Part shown: piece by piece, positions 60,382 to 64,000 of the stretch
Layout of the letters: the number at the start of each line of letters is the position of its first letter
Numbering within the stretch: the first letter of the stretch is position 1
NCBI GenBank assembly: GCA_963728925.1
Contig: CAVSMB010000018.1
Coordinates: forward strand, 53,515 to 117,514
DNA length: 64,000 nt
Reading direction: 5' to 3'
Source: JBBPZA01 sp963728925
Lineage (GTDB): Bacteria; Actinomycetota; Thermoleophilia; Solirubrobacterales; Solirubrobacteraceae
Program-made: the position numbers and the translations under genes
The notes under the pieces: model-generated
Database searches by the model: none
What the model was told of the DNA's origin: nothing
What the model saw: only the letters and a program-made list of their open reading frames with translations

Positions 60382-62445
60382 ATGCCGGAGAACCTCTCGC
60401 GACAGATCCTCGCCGACCACCTCGTGGAGGGCGAGCTGAAGCCCGGCGAGCCGATCGCCCTTCGCGTCGACCAGACGCTGCTGCAGGACGCGACCGGGAC
60501 GATGGCCTTCATGCAGTACGAGCAGCTCGGCGTGCCGCGGGTGAAGGTCGAGCGGGCGGTCCAGTACATCGACCACAACGTGGTCCAGCTCGACTTCAAG
60601 AACCCCGACGACCACCGCATGCTCCAGGCGCTGTGCTCCAAGCACGGCGCCTACTTCTCGCGCGCGGGCAACGGGATCAGCCACTACATCTCGCTGGAGC
60701 GCTTCGCGCGACCCGGCGACATCATGGTGGGCGCCGACTCCCACACGCCGACCAGCGGCGCGCTCGGAATGATCGCGATCGGCGCCGGTGGCCTCGACGT
60801 CGCCGTGGCCATGGGCGGCTACCCCTACGAGATCGCCTGCCCGGCGATCGTGGAGGTACACCTCGACGGCACCATCGCGCGTCCCTGGGTCCAGTCCAAG
60901 GACATCATCCTCGAGCTCCTGCGCCGGCTGAGCGTCAGCGGCGGCAAGAACAAGATCTTCGAGTTCACCGGACCGGGCACCGCGGACCTGTCGGTCCCCG
61001 AGCGCGGCACGATCGCCAACATGACTGCCGAGCTCGGCGCGACCTCGGCAGTTTTCCCGCCCGACGACAAGACGCGCGACTGGCTGCGCCTTCAGCAGCG
61101 CGAGGAGGACTTCCGCGACGTCGGCCCCGCCGCGGGGGCGGAGTACGACGAGCGCGTCGAGATCGACCTCTCGGAGCTCGGCCCGCTGGTGGCCAAGCCC
61201 CACAACCCCGACAACGTCGTGGGCGTGGAGGAGGTCGCGGGCACCAAGGTCGAGCAGGTGTGCATGGGCTCCTCGGTGAACTCCGGCTACTTCGACCTCG
61301 CGCTGCCCGGGGCGGTGCTCGCGGACAAGGGCGGTCAGCTCGTGCACCCGAGCATCGCCGCTACGGCGACGCCCGGGTCGCGGCAGATCCTCACGGCGAT
61401 CGCGGAGTCGGGCGTGTACCGCCAGCTCGTCGAGGGCGGGGTGCGGATGCTCGAGCCGGTGTGCGGCCCGTGCGTGGGCATGGGCATGGCGCCGCCGAGC
61501 GGCGCGAACTCGCTGCGGACCTTCAACCGCAACTTCCCCGGGCGCTCGGGAACCGCCGAGGACTCCGTCTTCCTCTGCTCGCCGGCGGTCGCCGCCGTCT
61601 CGCTCCTGAGCGGCGAGATCACCGATCCGCGCGAGTACGGCGAGCCGCCCGAGCCGCTGCCGCCGCCCGAGCTGCGCCCCTACGTCGACGACGTCCACAT
61701 CTTCGCGCCGGCCGGCGAGGAGGACGCGGAGCGGATCGAGATCCCGCGCGGGCCGAACATCAAGGAGCCCCCCGAGCACGTTCCCCTCGACGACGCGATC
61801 AGCGCGCGGGTCGCCACCGTCCAGCCCGACGACATCTCGACCGGCGACCTCGCGTCGGACGGCGTGGAGGTCATGAGCTACCGCTCGAACGTTTCGGCGA
61901 TCGCCGAGTTCACCTTCCGCCAGCGCGATCCCGACTTTCGCAAGCGGATGCAGGAGTGGGGCTCGGGGTTCATCGTCGGCGGCGAGAACTACGGCCAGGG
62001 ATCCTCGCGCGAGCACGCCGCGCTCGCCCCGCTGCAGCTCGGGGTCAAGGCCGTCCTCGCCAAGAGCTTCGCGCGCATCCACCGGCGCAACCTCGTCGCC
62101 CAGGGCATCCTCGCGCTGACCTTCGAGGACGACGCAGACTACGACCGGGCGAAGGTCGGCCAGTGCTGGACGCTCCCCGAGGTCAAGGCCCAGCTCCAGG
62201 AGGGCGCCGAGCACATCACGGTGCGCATCGAGGACTCGGGCGAGGAGTTCACGGTCACCCACGACTTCGCCCCCAAGGAGCGCGAGATCCTCGTCGAGGG
62301 AGGCCTGCTCCACTACCTCGCCGAGCACGGCGAGCAGGTCTCGGGCGACGCGGACGGCGACGGCGAGGTCAAGGGCCTGGACCAGCGCGAGGGCGAGCCC
62401 CAGCGCGAAGAGGCCGAGCAGGGGGCGGGCGGGAAGACCGAGTAG
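60382..62445 (+). CDS. acn: Aconitate hydratase
   Basis: A 687-residue iron-sulphur enzyme interconverting citrate and isocitrate in the TCA cycle. Cluster cysteines are in VEQVCMGSSVNSG and the pair CGPCVGMG. Other marks are MVGADSHTPTSGALGMIAIG, GPGTADLSVPERGTIANMTA, PDDKTRDWL and, in the swivel domain, GGENYGQGSSREHAALAPL and KSFARIHRRNL. It is the shorter aconitase type of about 650-690 residues found in many actinobacteria and deltaproteobacteria. The last 35 residues are a charged disordered tail rich in E, D, G and Q. Confidence 0.96.
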   Translation: MPENLSRQILADHLVEGELKPGEPIALRVDQTLLQDATGTMAFMQYEQLGVPRVKVERAVQYIDHNVVQLDFKNPDDHRMLQALCSKHGAYFSRAGNGISHYISLERFARPGDIMVGADSHTPTSGALGMIAIGAGGLDVAVAMGGYPYEIACPAIVEVHLDGTIARPWVQSKDIILELLRRLSVSGGKNKIFEFTGPGTADLSVPERGTIANMTAELGATSAVFPPDDKTRDWLRLQQREEDFRDVGPAAGAEYDERVEIDLSELGPLVAKPHNPDNVVGVEEVAGTKVEQVCMGSSVNSGYFDLALPGAVLADKGGQLVHPSIAATATPGSRQILTAIAESGVYRQLVEGGVRMLEPVCGPCVGMGMAPPSGANSLRTFNRNFPGRSGTAEDSVFLCSPAVAAVSLLSGEITDPREYGEPPEPLPPPELRPYVDDVHIFAPAGEEDAERIEIPRGPNIKEPPEHVPLDDAISARVATVQPDDISTGDLASDGVEVMSYRSNVSAIAEFTFRQRDPDFRKRMQEWGSGFIVGGENYGQGSSREHAALAPLQLGVKAVLAKSFARIHRRNLVAQGILALTFEDDADYDRAKVGQCWTLPEVKAQLQEGAEHITVRIEDSGEEFTVTHDFAPKEREILVEGGLLHYLAEHGEQVSGDADGDGEVKGLDQREGEPQREEAEQGAGGKTE

Positions 62446-62487
62446 GGCGAGCCTGGGACGAGCGGGGTCGTGCAGGTCTGCTGAGCG

Positions 62488-63804
62488 TCAGGCTCGCGGG
62501 ACCGCGCCCTCGACCGTCTCGCTCGGCTCGGCCGGGGAGCGCTGGTCGGGCCCGTTGACCAGCGCGCCCTCGGGCGGGGCGACGTCCCCGTCGAGCAGCG
62601 GATCGTCGGTCCGGGCCATCCACTCGTCGAGGCGGCCCCGCAGGTCGTCGAGCACCGGGGCGTGGGCCGGGTCGCCGGCGAGGTTGCCCGCCTCGTTGGG
62701 ATCGAAGACCAGGTCGTAGAGCTGCTCGGGGGCCACCGGGCGCTCCGCGAGGCCGTGCTCGAGCAGCACGTCCTTGCTCGGGCTGTCGTCGGTGTTGGAC
62801 AGCACGGGCGCTTCGCGATCCCCGTAGCGGCGGATGTACTTGAAGCGCTTGGTCCGGATCGCGCGCTGGGGCTCGTAGGCGGCGTGGTAGGTCACGGCCG
62901 AGTAGAGCTCGTTGTGGAGCCCTGAGACCTCGCCGCGGACCAACGGCAGCAGCGAGCGACCCTCGAGCCACGGCGGGTGCTCGAGGCCGGCGAGGTCGCA
63001 CAGCGTCGGGTAGACGTCGAGGTGGGAGACCATCGGGTCGACGACCCGGCCGAAGGCGAAGCCCGGGCCGCGCATCATGAAGAGCACGCCGAGGCCGCGG
63101 TCGTAGAGGGTCGCCTTCGCCCCCGGGAAGGCCAGCCCGTGGTCGGTCGTGAAGATGACGATGGTGTCGTCGGCCAGGCCGCGCGAGTCGATGGCGTCGA
63201 GCATCGCGCCGACCCCGTGGTCGAGCGAGCGCGCGCTCTCCTTGAAGGCGGCGATGTCGCGGCGCGTCGCGGGCGTGTCGGGGAGGTTGGCGGGCGGCAG
63301 CGAGTAGAGCGCGTCGCGGACCGAGGTGGGCTCGAAGAAGCTGCGGTGCGTCTCGAAGAAGCCGACCGAGAGGAAGAACGGCCGCGGGAAGGGCTCGTCG
63401 AGGAGCTCGATGGCAGCCGGGACGACCGACTCGACCTGGGTCGAGTCGATCTCCACGACGCGGTCGTAGCCGATCACCTCGGGATCGGCGGAGATGTGCT
63501 GCTCGCCGACGAGCCCGGAGCTGTAGCCGGCGCAGCGCAGGGTGTGGACGAGATGGCGGCCGTAGTCCTCGAGCTCCCAGCCCCGGTGCGCGAGGCCGAG
63601 CATCCCGTTCCCGTGCGCGTGCTGGCCGGTGAGCAGGCAGGCGCGGCTTCCCGAGCACGTCGGCGTCGCGCAGAAGGCCGAGCGGAAGAGCACGCCCTGG
63701 TCGGCGAGCCGCTGGATGTTGGGCGTCTGCACCGGGTAGCCGTAGGGCTGGACGTAGCGCCCGGTGTCGTGGCTGTGGAGGTAGAGGATGTTGGGTACGC
63801 TCAC
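62488..63804 (-). CDS. Sulfatase-family hydrolase with atypical CSGSR active site
   Basis: A 438-residue alkaline-phosphatase-fold sulfatase. The formylglycine-precursor site is ATPTCSGSRACLLTGQHAHG with C50; the canonical C-x-P/A-x-R has glycine at position 52 here. Metal ligands are in NILYLHSHDTGRY and in FTTDHGLAFPGAKATLYD. VSHLDVYPTLCDLAG and QLYDLVFDPNEAGNLAGDP are typical of heparan-sulfamidase-like sulfatases. No signal peptide. Divergent from a sulfotransferase gene with 29 bases between starts, so sulfate ester formation and removal may be linked. Confidence 0.9.
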   Translation of the reverse strand: MSVPNILYLHSHDTGRYVQPYGYPVQTPNIQRLADQGVLFRSAFCATPTCSGSRACLLTGQHAHGNGMLGLAHRGWELEDYGRHLVHTLRCAGYSSGLVGEQHISADPEVIGYDRVVEIDSTQVESVVPAAIELLDEPFPRPFFLSVGFFETHRSFFEPTSVRDALYSLPPANLPDTPATRRDIAAFKESARSLDHGVGAMLDAIDSRGLADDTIVIFTTDHGLAFPGAKATLYDRGLGVLFMMRGPGFAFGRVVDPMVSHLDVYPTLCDLAGLEHPPWLEGRSLLPLVRGEVSGLHNELYSAVTYHAAYEPQRAIRTKRFKYIRRYGDREAPVLSNTDDSPSKDVLLEHGLAERPVAPEQLYDLVFDPNEAGNLAGDPAHAPVLDDLRGRLDEWMARTDDPLLDGDVAPPEGALVNGPDQRSPAEPSETVEGAVPRA

Positions 63805-63813
63805 GGTTCCAAA

Positions 63814-63825
63814 GTCTAGTTAGAC
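63814..63825. promoter_or_regulatory. Inverted repeat in sulfatase/sulfotransferase divergent region
   Basis: GTCTA (63814-63818) and TAGAC (63821-63825) are perfect 5-bp inverted repeats separated by GT, in an otherwise unusually A/T-containing 29-base promoter region. Possible operator for both genes; the match is short enough to be chance. Confidence 0.25.
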
Positions 63826-63833
63826 AGTCGACA

Positions 63834-64000
63834 TTGCTCGGTTTTCGCCCCGCACGTTCATATCTCGTCTGCGCCACGCCCCGCAGCGGCAGCACGCTGC
63901 TGTGCGAGGCGCTGGCCGCGACCGGCGTCGCCGGGCGCCCGGCCGAGTACTTCGAGGCCCTCGCCCACAGCGATCTGCGGCGCGCGCCGCGCGAGTACTT
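63834..64000 (+). CDS. Stf0-like sulfotransferase, N-terminal part (3' end outside window)
   Basis: About 55 residues visible: FRPARSYLVCATPRSGSTLL with the PAPS-binding TPRSGST loop, then CEALAATGVAGRPAEYFEAL, as in trehalose 2-sulfotransferase (Stf0) and relatives. These enzymes move a sulfo group from PAPS to a sugar or lipid hydroxyl. TTG 63834 is the apparent start; no ATG/GTG fits before the PAPS loop. The gene runs off the window. Confidence 0.85.
   Translation, partial: MLGFRPARSYLVCATPRSGSTLLCEALAATGVAGRPAEYFEALAHSDLRRAPREY

Noticed and set aside
60346..62328. 660-codon minus-strand frame opposite aconitase
   Set aside because: Complete overlap with a well-supported gene and no recognisable domain.

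Overview
The window is about 64 kb of uniformly high-GC DNA with densely packed genes on both strands. GTG starts and stop/start overlaps (ATGA, GTGA, TAGTG, TGATG) are frequent. A NucS mismatch endonuclease, a Kgd/OdhA-type 2-oxoglutarate dehydrogenase fusion, an EttA ABC-F protein, a CsbD stress protein and a fatty-acid desaturase/cyclopropane synthase pair all point to an actinobacterium. The overall mix resembles Thermoleophilia/Solirubrobacterales; that placement is inference, as there is no rRNA or tRNA to test it. I recognised no tRNA, rRNA, CRISPR array or replication origin.

Core-like part, 1-41.4 kb. It opens inside citrate synthase (gltA). Then come a YgjP-like metalloprotease, a GAF-GGDEF-GAF-HD-GYP cyclic-di-GMP protein, metF, two metallo-beta-lactamase-fold enzymes (one fused to a SnoaL-like domain), an M29 aminopeptidase, pyruvate kinase, a P1 (DmpA-type) peptidase, an ABC1/UbiB kinase, a lipid-modification pair (desaturase and cyclopropane synthase), a glyoxalase I/II-like divergent pair, a Ppx/GppA-HD protein, and a TetR-DUF2867-hypothetical operon whose operator-like palindrome is centred on the TetR start codon. 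An overlapping minus-strand operon (20.8-25.3 kb) encodes an alkylglycerone-phosphate-synthase-like flavoprotein, a GH15 hydrolase and a ketopantoate-reductase-like protein. The 1485-residue oxoglutarate dehydrogenase (26.5-30.9 kb) carries two lipoyl domains and a peripheral-subunit-binding domain in front of E2 and E1, which is more than the usual actinobacterial fusion has. It is followed by an alkyltransferase-like protein, YjbQ and CsbD. Next are an enoyl-CoA hydratase, an orphan OmpR-type regulator behind a 33-bp minisatellite, a frameshifted GIDE-domain protein, nucS, an MFS fragment, a frameshifted amine/sarcosine-type oxidase divergent from an aldehyde dehydrogenase, a CHAD protein, a J-domain/TPR protein and a GNAT acetyltransferase.

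Accessory, decaying part, 41.4-49.3 kb. Most features are fragments: the 3' end of a propane-monooxygenase-type hydroxylase subunit (prmC-like) with its intact coupling protein (prmD-like), an IS630-family element inserted in the prmD stop codon, a frameshifted lower-GC unknown gene, a truncated MetE-like gene, a frameshifted phytase-like/glycerophosphodiesterase protein, a cupin fragment and a degraded Doc toxin beside its putative antitoxin.

Right part, 49.3-64 kb. Here are a rhomboid-like membrane protein, a BBE-type flavoprotein, a DHA2 drug exporter, a nucleotidyltransferase toxin-antitoxin-like pair, ettA, an orphan and frameshifted contractile tail-tube-like gene, a HAD phosphatase, an M42 aminopeptidase, a receptor Ser/Thr kinase with an extracellular propeller-like sensor, a PaaI thioesterase, aconitase, and a sulfatase divergent from a Stf0-type sulfotransferase cut by the window end.

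Central metabolism (gltA, acn, oxoglutarate dehydrogenase, pyk) is scattered rather than in one operon. At least eight reading frames are broken by single-base shifts, several in C or G runs. That is either real decay, mostly credible in the 41-49 kb island, or consensus indel error, and it should be settled before any of these genes is called dead.
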